A DNA stretch of 64,000 nt. Origin: Methylobacterium platani. Its GTDB lineage: Bacteria > Pseudomonadota > Alphaproteobacteria > Rhizobiales > Beijerinckiaceae. Below are positions 29,040-37,510 of the stretch, piece by piece. Location of the stretch: the NCBI RefSeq assembly GCF_001653715.1, contig NZ_LWHQ01000040.1, forward strand, positions 1-64,000. The letters run 5' to 3'. Position 1 is the first letter of the stretch, and every line of letters begins with the position of its first letter. The translations under genes and the position numbers were made by a program. The notes below the pieces were generated by a model. The model was not told the DNA's origin. It worked only from the letters and a program-made list of their open reading frames with translations, and searched no databases.

Positions 29040-29429
29040 GTGGGCACGGAAACAAGCGAAGACCTCCTGAACGGTGCCCGCGTCCTCGTGGTGGAGGACG
29101 AAGCGGCGATCTCGATGCTGCTGGAGGACATGCTGCTCGATTTCGGCTGCGAGGTCGTGGGTCCGGCGGCGCGCCTGAGCAAGGCGCTCGAGATGGCCGA
29201 GACCGAGAGCTTCGTGGTCGCGATCCTCGACGTCAACGTCGCCGGCGAGCCGATCTACCCCGTCGCCGAGGCGATCGTGCGCCGCGGCCTGCCGCTGGTC
29301 TTCTCGACCGGCTACGGCGGCGCCGGCATCCGCGAGCCGTTCCGCGACCGCCCGGTGGTCCAGAAGCCGTTCAGCCAGCAGGATCTCAAGCGCACCCTGA
29401 TCGCCGCGATCGCGGCGGCGGCGGGCTGA
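29040..29429 (+). CDS. single-domain response regulator, FATGUY type
   Basis: A 129-residue protein consisting only of a receiver domain. All active-site residues are present: Glu19/Asp20/Glu21, phospho-acceptor Asp64 (ILDVNV), Thr90 in FSTGYG and Lys109 in QKPF. The F-S/A-T-G-Y-G signature marks the FATGUY clade, common in alphaproteobacteria and phosphorylated by HWE/HisKA_2 kinases, with links to the general stress response. No kinase is adjacent. The GTG at 29040 is preceded by GAGGGAAAG, which decides the start. It is divergent from the osmoprotectant transporter, which fits a stress-related context but does not prove a link. Confidence 0.88.
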   Translation: MGTETSEDLLNGARVLVVEDEAAISMLLEDMLLDFGCEVVGPAARLSKALEMAETESFVVAILDVNVAGEPIYPVAEAIVRRGLPLVFSTGYGGAGIREPFRDRPVVQKPFSQQDLKRTLIAAIAAAAG

Positions 29430-29583
29430 CGGACGTCCCGCGCCCGGGCGCTGCACCGCAGCGCATCATTAGGGGGCTTGCCGCGGCGAGGAGCGGCGCG
29501 TCCGCGACGCGCACGCCCCTGCGAAGCCTCGAGCGGACATGGGGCTCGGGTCCCGCTGAGGCCGGCCCCGGGCCGACGCCGCC

Positions 29584-29799
29584 TCAGCGGACCGGCTGCG
29601 CCCTCGCCCGGATCGCGCGCCGCTCGGCCGGTTCATGGCGCTCGGCCGTCTCCTGAGCCTCGACGCGGCGCTTGAACGCGCCCCAGGCCATCAGCGTGCA
29701 GCCGCAGCCGTCGCACTCGATCATGGCGTCGTCGTTCAGGTCGGCCGGCAGGCGGACCGCCGGCGAGCCGCAGGACTCGCATCCGAACCCGCTGCGCAT
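29584..29799 (-). CDS. small zinc-ribbon protein
   Basis: A 71-residue protein with two Cys pairs, FGCESCGSP near residues 4-10 and ECDGCGC near 28-34, arranged as a small zinc ribbon. A helical, charged C-terminus (AFKRRVEAQETAERHEPAERRAIRARA) follows. The ATG at 29799 is chosen because GAGAGGGG lies upstream; an ATG 20 codons earlier gives an unrelated extension. Function is unknown. Small zinc ribbons often bind RNA polymerase, ribosomes or nucleic acid, but nothing here decides that. Confidence 0.65.
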   Translation of the reverse strand: MRSGFGCESCGSPAVRLPADLNDDAMIECDGCGCTLMAWGAFKRRVEAQETAERHEPAERRAIRARAQPVR

Positions 29800-29889
29800 C
29801 TCGCAAAACCCCTCTCGCGTTCCGGTCTTGCCCGCAAGCTTAGGCATGCTGCGCTGCACGCAAGATGAACGGAACCGCGGAATCCCGCC

Positions 29890-30279
29890 TTACCCATCCA
29901 TCTCCAGCTCGAAGGCCGAGACGACGTGGCGCGGCCAGCGGCCCGGCGTCACGAACACCGCATCGGCCCGCAGGGTGAGGCCGGCGCTCCAGGGCGCGCG
30001 GGCGATCCAGGCCCGCGCGGCGCGGGAGAACAGCCGGCGCTTGCGGGCGTCGATGGCGACGAGCGCCTCGTCCAGGGTCGGCCGGGCCTTGACCTCGACG
30101 AAGGCGACCACGCGGCCGCGGCGCAGGATCAGGTCGATCTCGCCGCCCGCGGCGGAGAAGCGCCAGGCGAGCGGCCGGTAGCCCTTGAGCAGCAGGGCGA
30201 CGGCCGCCAGGAGCTCGGCCCGGCGCCCGCGCGCGAAGGTCAGCCGGCGCCGGCGCGCCGCGTCAGGCGTCGCCGGCAT
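29890..30279 (-). CDS. YraN family (UPF0102) nuclease-fold protein
   Basis: A 129-residue cytoplasmic protein of the YraN/UPF0102 family, which has a restriction-endonuclease-like fold. The conserved core is visible as 'GYRPLAWRFSAAGGEIDLILRRGRVVAFVEVKAR' (E-x-D-L...F-V-E-V-K), the PD-(D/E)XK-like metal site, and 'R.L..AA.AW' follows. No biochemical function is firmly established. It overlaps the end of rsmI by 17 bases when started at 30279. An ATG at 30315 has a weak GAGG site and would overlap by 53. Coupling with rsmI next to an LpoA-like gene mirrors the E. coli rsmI-lpoA-yraN neighbourhood. Confidence 0.88.
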   Translation of the reverse strand: MPATPDAARRRRLTFARGRRAELLAAVALLLKGYRPLAWRFSAAGGEIDLILRRGRVVAFVEVKARPTLDEALVAIDARKRRLFSRAARAWIARAPWSAGLTLRADAVFVTPGRWPRHVVSAFELEMDG

Positions 30280-31231
30280 CGTCGGCGCGACGGGCCAGAA
30301 CCAGGGCGCGGGCATAGACCTCGCGCCGCTTCAGCCCGGTCTCGTCGGCGACGAGGCTCGCCGCGTCCTTGATCGAGTGGCGGGCGAGCGCCGCCGCGAT
30401 CCGGGCATCGAGGTCGGCGTCGGCTTCCGGGCCCGGCGCGTCGTCGGGGGCGGTGCCGATCACCACCACCACCTCGCCCTTGGGCGGGCCGGAGGCGGCG
30501 TACTCGGCGGCCAGCCCCGCGAGGTCGCCGCGGCGCACGGTCTCGAACAGCTTGGTCAGCTCGCGCGCCACCGCGGCCGGCCGGGTCCCGCCCAGCACCT
30601 CGGCGGCGTCGGCGAGCATCTCGGGCAGGCGGTGGGGCGCCTCGAACAGCACCAGCGTGCCGGGGACGGCGCCGAGGGTCGCGAGGCGGTTGCGCCGCGC
30701 TCCGGACTTCTGCGGCAGGAACCCCTCGAAGAAGAACCGGTCGGTCGGCAGGCCGGCGGCGACCAGCGCCGTGATGGCGGCCGAGGGCCCGGGGATCGGC
30801 GTGATCGCCAGCCCCGCCTCGATCGCCGCCTGGACCAGCTTGAAGCCGGGATCCGAGACCAGCGGGGTGCCGGCATCCGACACGAGGGCCAGGGCCTCGC
30901 CGCCCTTCATGCGGGCGATCATCCGCTCGCGCACCCCCTCCCCCGAATGCTCGTGATAGGCGACGAGCGGCGTGGTGATGCCGTAATGGGCGAGCAGCGT
31001 GCGGGTGACCCGCGTGTCCTCGGCCAGGACCGCGTCGGCGGCGGCCAGCGTCGAGAGCGCCCGGAAGGTCACGTCCTTCAGGTTGCCGATCGGCGTCGCC
31101 ACCACGTGCAGGCCGGGGGACAGGGGCTCGGCCTCGGCCGCGAGGCCGAAGGCGGTGTAGACCGCCGGGCCCCGGCCGGTCGCGGACCGGTCCGGGGAGC
31201 GGCGGCGGGGATCGTCGCTGCGCTGGGTCAT
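30263..31231 (-). CDS. rsmI: 16S rRNA (cytidine(1402)-2'-O)-methyltransferase
   Basis: A protein of about 322 residues of the tetrapyrrole-methylase fold. RsmI methylates the 2'-O of C1402 in the ribosomal P site using S-adenosylmethionine. Hallmarks are 'GLHVVATPIGNLKDVTFRALSTL', 'AEDTRVTRTLL', 'SDAGTPLVSDPGFKLV' and 'PGPSAAITAL'. The C-terminal 'KDAASLVADETGLKRREVYARAL' is the usual RsmI helix-turn-helix-like end. The ATG at 31231 begins about 33 residues before the conserved core; another ATG at 31270 adds 13 residues, and neither has a strong ribosome site. It is divergent from the LpoA-like gene and overlaps yraN. Confidence 0.93.
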   Translation of the reverse strand: MTQRSDDPRRRSPDRSATGRGPAVYTAFGLAAEAEPLSPGLHVVATPIGNLKDVTFRALSTLAAADAVLAEDTRVTRTLLAHYGITTPLVAYHEHSGEGVRERMIARMKGGEALALVSDAGTPLVSDPGFKLVQAAIEAGLAITPIPGPSAAITALVAAGLPTDRFFFEGFLPQKSGARRNRLATLGAVPGTLVLFEAPHRLPEMLADAAEVLGGTRPAAVARELTKLFETVRRGDLAGLAAEYAASGPPKGEVVVVIGTAPDDAPGPEADADLDARIAAALARHSIKDAASLVADETGLKRREVYARALVLARRADDAGDA

Positions 31232-31396
31232 CGCCCGGGACACTGCCACGGCACCCTGCCCTCGCGCCATCGCGCTCTGCCCGGCAGCGGTCGTTTACTT
31301 TTCGTCGGCAGACTTTATGCACCGGGCATGGATGTTGCTGGTCGGTTGCCGCCGCCGATTCGCGGTGCGGGCCCGGCCGGAGCGGGGGAGCGGGCG

Positions 31397-32605
31397 ATGG
31401 GGGGCATCGGCCTCGACACTTTCGGGCGTCTCGTGCGGCGCACCTGGCCGCTCGCGGGATTGCTGGCGCTCGGTGCCTGCGGCGGGATCGAGAGCCCGGT
31501 CGTCGCCTCCCGCACCGTGCCGGTCGAGGCGCCGGCCGCGCCGTCCGGCGACGGGACGACGCTCGGCACCGGCAGCGTGAAGGTCGCGCTGATCCTGCCA
31601 CTCTCCGGTCCCGGGGCCGCGGTCGGGGCGGGCTTGCGCAACGCCGCCATCCTGGCCCTCGACGAATCGCAGAGCCCCGACCTGAAGCTCCTGGTGAAGG
31701 ACGACCGCGGCACGCCGGACGGTGCCCGGGAGGCCGCGGCCGCCGCGCTGGCGGAGGGGGCGGAGCTCGTCATCGGCCCGCTCTTCGCCGCCACGGTGCA
31801 ATCCGCCGCCGCCACGGCCCGGCCCGCCGGCAAGCCGGTCATCGCGTTCTCGACCGATGCCGGCGTGGCGGCCCGGGGTGTCTACCTGCTGAGCTTCCTG
31901 CCGCAGCCGGAGGTCGACCGCGTCATCGACGAGACCACGGCGGCGGGGCGGCGCTCCTTCGTCGCGCTGATCCCGGAGACGACCTACGGCAGCGTCGTCG
32001 AGGCGCAGTTCCGCGAGGCGGCGGCCCGCCGCGGCGCCCGCGTGGTGGCGATCGAGCGCTATCCCGCCGGCAACCCGGCCGCCGCCGTGGCGCGCATCGC
32101 GCCGTTCGTCACGGGCGCCGCGCCGCAGGCCGACGCGCTGTTCCTGCCCGACACGCCCGAGGGCCTTTCCGCCGCCGGCGCCGCCCTCGCCCGCGCCGGC
32201 TTCAACCCGGCCCGGGTCAAGCCGGTCGGCACCGCGGTCTGGAACGACCCGCGGGTCTTCGCCCTGCCGGCCTTCCAGGGCGGCTGGTTCGCCGCCGCCG
32301 ATCCGGCGGGCTTCACCGGCTTCGGCCAGCGGTACCGGGCCAGGTTCGGCACCGATCCGGTCCGCGTCGCGACGCTGGCCTACGACGCGGTGTCGCTGGC
32401 CGCCGCGCTCAACCGGCAATACGGGTCGCAGCGCTTCGCCGACACGACGCTGACCAATCCGTCGGGCTTCGCCGGGATCGACGGCACTTTCCGGTTCCGC
32501 CCGGAGGGCACCAGCGAGCGGACCCTCGCGGTGTTCGAGATCCGCGCCGGCGGCGCGACGATCGTCAGGCCGGCGTCCCGGGCGCTCGGGCCGTCGGGAA
32601 CCTGA
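31397..32605 (+). CDS. LpoA-like penicillin-binding protein activator / solute-binding lipoprotein
   Basis: A 402-residue lipoprotein. The signal ends in the lipobox ALGAC with Cys28. After a Pro/Ala linker the remainder (about 60-402) is a type I periplasmic binding fold: 'VKVALILPLSGPGAAVGAGLRNAAILALDE', 'LLVKDDRGTPDGAREAA' and 'GPLFAATVQSAA' match both branched amino-acid binding proteins and the C-terminal domain of LpoA, the outer-membrane activator of PBP1A. Position next to rsmI and yraN is the conserved lpoA location, which favours the activator role. The N-terminal helical-repeat domain of enterobacterial LpoA is absent. The ATG at 31397 follows GGGGGAG; an earlier ATG at 31328 is possible. 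Confidence 0.82.
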   Translation: MGGIGLDTFGRLVRRTWPLAGLLALGACGGIESPVVASRTVPVEAPAAPSGDGTTLGTGSVKVALILPLSGPGAAVGAGLRNAAILALDESQSPDLKLLVKDDRGTPDGAREAAAAALAEGAELVIGPLFAATVQSAAATARPAGKPVIAFSTDAGVAARGVYLLSFLPQPEVDRVIDETTAAGRRSFVALIPETTYGSVVEAQFREAAARRGARVVAIERYPAGNPAAAVARIAPFVTGAAPQADALFLPDTPEGLSAAGAALARAGFNPARVKPVGTAVWNDPRVFALPAFQGGWFAAADPAGFTGFGQRYRARFGTDPVRVATLAYDAVSLAAALNRQYGSQRFADTTLTNPSGFAGIDGTFRFRPEGTSERTLAVFEIRAGGATIVRPASRALGPSGT

Positions 32606-32798
32606 GTCCCGGGCCTTGCACCGGCCCTGCGAAGAATCCCGGGAGGCGACGCTCCCGGGACCGGGCCGGATTCGTGCGCCGGCCGCCGATCGGGGCCGGG
32701 ACGTCGTCGACGGTTGCGGCTACGGACGGTGAAGGAGCCGTGGCCGTTCCGCTCCCCGTGGGGTCCGGGCTCGGCCCGCGAACGCGATCGGACGCGAC

Positions 32799-34019
32799 TC
32801 AGATCCGGACCGTCCGGTTCCGCGCCGCCATCAGGCCGAAGCTCCCCGCCGCCAGGCACAGGGCCGCGTAGAGCATCGCCGGCAGGAACCAGCCGCCGCT
32901 CGCCTCGTGGACGATCCCGACCAGGAACGGGCCGAGCGCCGCGCCGCAATAGCCGACGCCCTGCGCCATGGCGGAGAGCTCGGCGGCGGCACGCGGGTCG
33001 CCGGCCCGCAGCACGATCAGCGTCAGGGCGAGGCCGAAGCAGCCGCCGAGCCCGAGGCCCAGCACCAGGGCGAAGCCCCAGGCGAGGGCCAGCGGCCCGA
33101 CGAGGAGCCCGGTGAAGCCGACGAGCGGCAGGCTGACGACCAGCACCACCCAGGGCCGCTGGTCCGGCCGGCGCGCCGCGAGCGTCGGCACCAGGAGCGC
33201 GAGCAGGCCTTGCGCCAGCGCCGAGACCGAGGCGACGAGCCCGGCCGCGACGATGTCGAAGCCGCGATCGACGAGCGCCGCGGGCAGCCAGCCGAACACG
33301 ATGTAGGCGAGCGACGATTGCAGGCCCATGAAGGCCGTGACCTGCCAGGCCAGGGGATCGCGCCACAGGGCGCCGCTCGGCCGCGCGGCGGTGCCGGAGG
33401 GAAGCGGGCGGCCGCGGACGAAGGGCAGCCAGGCGGCGGCGGCGACGAGGGCGGGCGCGGCCCACAGCATCAGGGCGCCCTCCCAGCCGAGATCGAGCGC
33501 CCGGCGCGCCGGCACGGTGAAGCCGGCGCCGGCGGCGGCGCCGAGGCACAGCAGGGCGGTGTAGAGGCCGGTCATCAGGCCGGCCCGGTCGGGAAAGTCG
33601 CGCTTGACGATGCCGGGCAGGATCACCCCGACGATGCCGATCGCCGCGGCGGCGACCACCGAGCCGAGGAACAGCAGCGGCACCCCGCCGAGGCCGCGCA
33701 GGGTCAGCCCCAGCGCCAGCACCACCAGGGCCGCCAGCACCCCGGCATCCGGCCCGATGCGCCGCACGAGCAGCGGCGCCAGGCGCCCGAATACCCCCAG
33801 GCACAGGACCGGCAGGGTGACGAGGGCCCCGGCCAGGGCGCCGGACAGGCCGGTCTCCGCCCGGATTCCCGGCAGGAGCGGACCGACGCTCGACAGGGCG
33901 GGCCGGAGATTGAAGGCGACCAGCATCAGCCCCAGCCCGATCAGGACCGGGGGAAAGCCGTCCCGCGGCCGCTCCGGCCACGCGACCCCGGTGCCGGGCT
34001 CCCGTTCGATGGTCCGCAC
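32799..34019 (-). CDS. CynX/NimT family MFS transporter
   Basis: A 406-residue inner-membrane permease with about 12 hydrophobic segments. 'GLMLVAFNLRPALSSVGPLLPGIRAETGLSG' at the N-terminus is the hallmark of the CynX/NimT group of the major facilitator superfamily (cyanate and 2-nitroimidazole transporters). Other features are 'GIVGVILPGIVKRDFPDRAGLMTGLYT' and 'ELSAMAQGVGYCGAALGPFLVG'. Substrate is unknown. The start is GTG at 34019, with GGGAGG six bases upstream. It is the next gene after the XRE regulator on the same strand, 145 bases apart. It takes the place where metK commonly follows in related genomes. Confidence 0.87.
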   Translation of the reverse strand: MRTIEREPGTGVAWPERPRDGFPPVLIGLGLMLVAFNLRPALSSVGPLLPGIRAETGLSGALAGALVTLPVLCLGVFGRLAPLLVRRIGPDAGVLAALVVLALGLTLRGLGGVPLLFLGSVVAAAAIGIVGVILPGIVKRDFPDRAGLMTGLYTALLCLGAAAGAGFTVPARRALDLGWEGALMLWAAPALVAAAAWLPFVRGRPLPSGTAARPSGALWRDPLAWQVTAFMGLQSSLAYIVFGWLPAALVDRGFDIVAAGLVASVSALAQGLLALLVPTLAARRPDQRPWVVLVVSLPLVGFTGLLVGPLALAWGFALVLGLGLGGCFGLALTLIVLRAGDPRAAAELSAMAQGVGYCGAALGPFLVGIVHEASGGWFLPAMLYAALCLAAGSFGLMAARNRTVRI

Positions 34020-34164
34020 TCGATCCTCCCTGCCGCGCCTGCGCGCGATGTCGTCGCGCCGGCGCGCGATGGCGTCGCGCGTGGTCCGCGCGTTCAGGGG
34101 GTCATAGCGTCATGGCGGCACGGCGAGCACCGACACCTTTGCAACCCCGCACCGATGCGGGCGG

Positions 34165-34605
34165 TCACTCGGCGTCGGGGGGAGCCGTGTCGGGCGCGTC
34201 CGCGTCGGGCGCCGCCGCGCCGATCGCCTCGACCAGGCTGATGATGCGCCGGCGCACCTGGCTGTCGCCGATGCGCTGGAAGGCGCGCACCAGCTGCAGG
34301 TCCTGGCTGGTCCAGAACACGTCGTGGGCGGCGGTGCCGGGGGTCGGCTCCGCCGATTCGTCGCGGGTCCCGTCCTGGCGCGGCGCGCCCTCGTAGAAGA
34401 AGCTCACCGGCACGCCGAGCATGTCGGCGATCTGGCGCAGCCGGCTGGCGCTGATGCGGTTGGTCCCCTTCTCGTATTTCTGGATCTGCTGGAAGGTCAC
34501 GCCCAGCGCGTCGCCCAGCTTCTCCTGGCTCACGCCGACGAGGAGCCGCCGGACGCGCACGCGATGCCCGACATGGCGATCGACCGGATCGGGTGCCTTC
34601 TTCAC
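34165..34605 (-). CDS. XRE-family transcriptional regulator
   Basis: A 146-residue DNA-binding protein. The Cro/C1-type helix-turn-helix (about 12-70) reads 'HRVRVRRLLVGVSQEKLGDALGVTFQQIQKYEKGTNRISASRLRQIADMLGVP', followed by a linker and a C-terminal helical segment. This is the standard alphaproteobacterial regulator located after lnt in the ybeY-corC-lnt operon. The start is the GTG at 34605, because its GTGA overlaps the lnt stop codon (ATGTGA) by four bases and GGAG lies upstream. Its targets cannot be seen. The C-terminal end is Asp/Pro-rich (DADAPDTAPPDAE). Confidence 0.9.
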   Translation of the reverse strand: MKKAPDPVDRHVGHRVRVRRLLVGVSQEKLGDALGVTFQQIQKYEKGTNRISASRLRQIADMLGVPVSFFYEGAPRQDGTRDESAEPTPGTAAHDVFWTSQDLQLVRAFQRIGDSQVRRRIISLVEAIGAAAPDADAPDTAPPDAE

Positions 34606-36302
34606 ATCGACGCTCCGCGGGGCGGTGGGGGCGCGCGACGATGGCGCGCGCCGATTGCAATCACCCCGCACCCTAGAAGCATGACGGCGAAAAAAACATC
34701 GCCGAAACGTACGTATGGCGGGCTTTCCCTAAGGTTTCTCGGGAGATTGCGATCGAGCACGCCTTCGGTTCCGACCGACAACATTCCGGTCACCCGGCCG
34801 TAGGGGTCGACCACGGCACTGACGCCGGTATTGGCCGCCCGGACGAGAGGAATCCCTTCCTCTACGGCGCGCAGGCGCGCCTGGGCGAAATGCTGGCGCG
34901 GCCCGGGCGTGTCGCCGAACCAGCCGTCGTTGGTGACGTTGAGGAGGAGGCCCGGACGATCCCGGTGCGATGCGACGGCGCCGGGGAAGATCGCCTCGTA
35001 GCAGATCGAGGGCGCCACCGGCGGCAGGCCCGGCACCGTCAGGGAGCGCCGCTCATGCGCCTCGGCCGGGGTGAAGCCGCCGGGCACCGCCACGAACTGC
35101 TTGAGGCCGAGGGCGCGCAGCAGGCTGTCGACCGGCCCCGGCAGGTACTCGCCGAACGGCACGAGGTGGAGCTTGTCGTAGCGCCCGCCGACCAGGCCGT
35201 CCTGCCCGATCATCAGGATCGAGTTGTAGAAGTGCAGGCGCTCGCCGGGCAGCGGCTCGTCGGCCCGCGCCGCGCCGGTGACGAGCAGCGTGCCGGGCGG
35301 CAGGGCCGACCCGATCCGCCGCAGGGCCTGGGGATCGCGCTGGATCAGGAACGGGAACGAGGATTCCGGCCAGATCAGGTGGGTGACGTCGCGCAGGCCC
35401 TGGCGGTCCGGGGCGGTGGCGCTGTCGCTCAGGCCGAGATAGCGCTCGAGGATGCCCTCGCGGTTGCGCGGGTTGAAGCGGGCATCCTGCGGGATGTTGG
35501 CCTGGACGAGGCGCAGGCGCACGCCGGGCACCTCCGGCACCGGGCCCGCCGGCACGCGCAGGGCGCCCGCGCCTCCCAGGCCGGCGAGGACGACGAGGGC
35601 GGCGAGGGTGGGGCCGAAGCGCCGGGCCGGGCCGCCGGCATCCGCCAGGGTGGCGGGCGCCGCGCCGCACAGCAGGGCCAGCACGGTCAGGCCGTAGAGG
35701 CCGACGACCGAGGCCGCCTGCATGAGCCAGAGGTTCTGGCCGAGCGCCATCCCGATCGTGTTCCAGGGAAAGCCCGTGAACAGGTGGCCGCGCAGCCACT
35801 CGGCCCCGCCGACCCCGAAGGCCAGGGCGGCGATGCGGCCGGGCCCCGGCGACCAGATCAGCCGGGCGACGGCGAAGCCCGCGCCGTAGAACAGCCCGAG
35901 CGCCGCCGGCAGGCCGAGCACGCCGAGCGGCATCAGCCAGGCGAACTGGTCGGCCTCGACCAGGAAGGCGGCCCCTAACCACCACAGGCCGGCCGTGAGG
36001 TAGCCGAAGCCCCAGGCCCAGCCGATCAGCCCGGCGGCGAGCGCCGTGCCGGCGCGCCGGCCGAGGCGCGAGGAGGCGGTGGCGGCCCCGTCGAGGAGCC
36101 AGACCGCCGGCACCAGGGCGAGGCAGAGGGCGGGCAGGATCCCGAAGGGCGGCATCGCCAGGGCGCCGCAGGCGCCGGCGAGCCAGGCGAGGCCCAGGCG
36201 GGTCCAGCCGGAGGTCAGGGCGATGCGGTGCGCGAGCGGCGCGAGGCCGAACGGCGCTGCCGGGGCGGCGCGCGCCGCCCCGTCGGTGTCGATGTCGTGC
36301 AT
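34602..36302 (-). CDS. lnt: apolipoprotein N-acyltransferase
   Basis: A 566-residue inner-membrane enzyme that adds the third acyl chain to the N-terminal Cys of lipoproteins. Six or so hydrophobic segments occupy about 25-240 ('GWTRLGLAWLAGACGALAMPPFG', 'GFPWNTIGMALGQNLWLMQ'). The periplasmic nitrilase domain covers about 260-525. The catalytic triad is visible: Glu in 'WPESSFPF', Lys in 'YDKLHLVPFGEYLP' and Cys in 'PSICYEAIFP'. A last membrane segment lies near 540-560. The ATG at 36302 gives the normal length. The stop overlaps the GTG of the XRE regulator. A 16-base-pair hairpin lies between this gene and corC upstream, so lnt may have partly independent expression. Confidence 0.95.
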   Translation of the reverse strand: MHDIDTDGAARAAPAAPFGLAPLAHRIALTSGWTRLGLAWLAGACGALAMPPFGILPALCLALVPAVWLLDGAATASSRLGRRAGTALAAGLIGWAWGFGYLTAGLWWLGAAFLVEADQFAWLMPLGVLGLPAALGLFYGAGFAVARLIWSPGPGRIAALAFGVGGAEWLRGHLFTGFPWNTIGMALGQNLWLMQAASVVGLYGLTVLALLCGAAPATLADAGGPARRFGPTLAALVVLAGLGGAGALRVPAGPVPEVPGVRLRLVQANIPQDARFNPRNREGILERYLGLSDSATAPDRQGLRDVTHLIWPESSFPFLIQRDPQALRRIGSALPPGTLLVTGAARADEPLPGERLHFYNSILMIGQDGLVGGRYDKLHLVPFGEYLPGPVDSLLRALGLKQFVAVPGGFTPAEAHERRSLTVPGLPPVAPSICYEAIFPGAVASHRDRPGLLLNVTNDGWFGDTPGPRQHFAQARLRAVEEGIPLVRAANTGVSAVVDPYGRVTGMLSVGTEGVLDRNLPRNLRESPPYVRFGDVFFAVMLLGCGVIAIGARHRRAPPPPRGASM

Positions 36303-36370
36303 GATGGGCGGGCTCGCGGGGCGGCGCGCGGGCGGGCATGCGTCGCGCATCTCCGCCCGGTCTGGAAGGA

Positions 36371-36415
36371 GGGCATCGTTCGCCGGACCGGCGCCCGCCC
36401 CGGCGAACGATGCCC
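36371..36415. repeat. 16-base-pair inverted repeat between corC and lnt
   Basis: Perfect arms GGGCATCGTTCGCCGG (36371-36386) and its complement (36400-36415) with a 13-base loop, inside the 133-base gap between two minus-strand genes. On the minus strand it is followed by TCCTTCCAGA. It could be an attenuator or weak terminator that lowers lnt expression, or an mRNA 3' stabiliser for corC. Confidence 0.7.
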
Positions 36416-36435
36416 GGGCGCCGCAGGGGGACGGG

Positions 36436-37476
36436 TCAGGCGGCGGATTCGGCCCGCAAGGCGGCTTCGCCGTCCGGCGGCGGCAGGGCGAGCGGCGTCC
36501 CGGGCCCCTCGAGCCGGGCGAGGCCGCGATGCATCCGCAGCCGCTTGATCCGGCGCGGATCGGCATCGAGCACCTCGACCTCGAAGTCGCCCGGCACCGC
36601 GATGACCTCGCCCCTCGCCGGGACGCGACCCGCGATGGTGACGATCAGGCCGCCGAGGGTGTCGACCTCCTCGGCCGCCTCGCCGACCGCCGCCGCGAGG
36701 TCGACGCCCGTCGCCTCGGCGACGTCGTCGAGGCTGGCGCGGGCGTCGGCGACGAAGATCTCGCTCTCGCCGTCGACCTTGAGGACGCGATGGCCCTCGG
36801 CGACGTCGTGCTCGTCCTCGATGTCGCCGACCACGACCTCGATCAGGTCCTCGATCGAGATCAGGCCGTCGGTGCCGCCGTACTCGTCGATGACGAGGGC
36901 CATGTGGGTGCGGCTGGCCTGCATCCGGGCAAGCAGGTCGATCGCCGGCATCGAGGGCGGCACGAACAGCACCGGCCGCAGGATCCGGGTGGTGGCCAGC
37001 GTCGCCGTGAGATCGACCTCGGCGAGGTCGGGCAGGCCGTCGCCGGCGGCCTCGGCCCGGCTCGCCATGTAGTCGACGAAGTCGCGGATGTGGACCATGC
37101 CCCGGGGATCGTCGAGGCTCTCGCCGTAGACCGGCAGGCGGGAATGGCCGGCCGAGCGGAAGACCTTGAGCAGGTTGCCGAGCGCGGTGTCGATCGAGAC
37201 CGCCACCACGTCGGCCCGGGGGATCATCACGTCGTCGACCCGCACCCGGTGGAGGCTCAGCACGTTCTTGAGCATCGCCTGCTCGACCGGCGAGACGGCG
37301 TGGTCGCCGTTCTGCATTTCGGCGAGGGCGTCCGACAGCCCGTCGCGCTGGGCGTCGCGGGCCTTCAGGTGGAAGATGTTGAGAAGGCGATCATACCAGG
37401 GTTCGCGCCCCGGACTGTCGTCCTCCGGGATCGCCTGCGCGGTCGCGGCGGCGCTGCGACTTCGATCGTTGCTCAT
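36436..37476 (-). CDS. CorC/HlyC-type CBS domain protein
   Basis: A 346-residue cytoplasmic protein. Two CBS domains (about 75-205) begin at 'VRVDDVMIPRADVVAVSIDTALGNLLKVF' and include 'GHSRLPVYGESLDDPRGMVHIRDF' and 'LVIDEYGGTDGLISIEDLIEVVVGDIEDEHD'. The C-terminal CorC_HlyC domain (about 230-315) reads 'GRVPARGEVIAVPGDFEVEVLDADPRRIKRLR'. Proteins of this group are linked to magnesium/cobalt homeostasis or to envelope stress; the older 'hemolysin' label is not supported. The gene is transcribed after ybeY with a 34-base gap, in a housekeeping run conserved across alphaproteobacteria. ATG start at 37476. Confidence 0.93.
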   Translation of the reverse strand: MSNDRSRSAAATAQAIPEDDSPGREPWYDRLLNIFHLKARDAQRDGLSDALAEMQNGDHAVSPVEQAMLKNVLSLHRVRVDDVMIPRADVVAVSIDTALGNLLKVFRSAGHSRLPVYGESLDDPRGMVHIRDFVDYMASRAEAAGDGLPDLAEVDLTATLATTRILRPVLFVPPSMPAIDLLARMQASRTHMALVIDEYGGTDGLISIEDLIEVVVGDIEDEHDVAEGHRVLKVDGESEIFVADARASLDDVAEATGVDLAAAVGEAAEEVDTLGGLIVTIAGRVPARGEVIAVPGDFEVEVLDADPRRIKRLRMHRGLARLEGPGTPLALPPPDGEAALRAESAA

Positions 37477-37510
37477 GTCTCTCGCGTCTGGAGTGAGGGC
37501 GCTCCGCGCC

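Noticed and set aside
36436..37476. Hemolysin annotation for the CBS-domain protein
   Set aside because: The domain layout is CorC-type; nothing in the sequence supports a pore-forming or lytic role.
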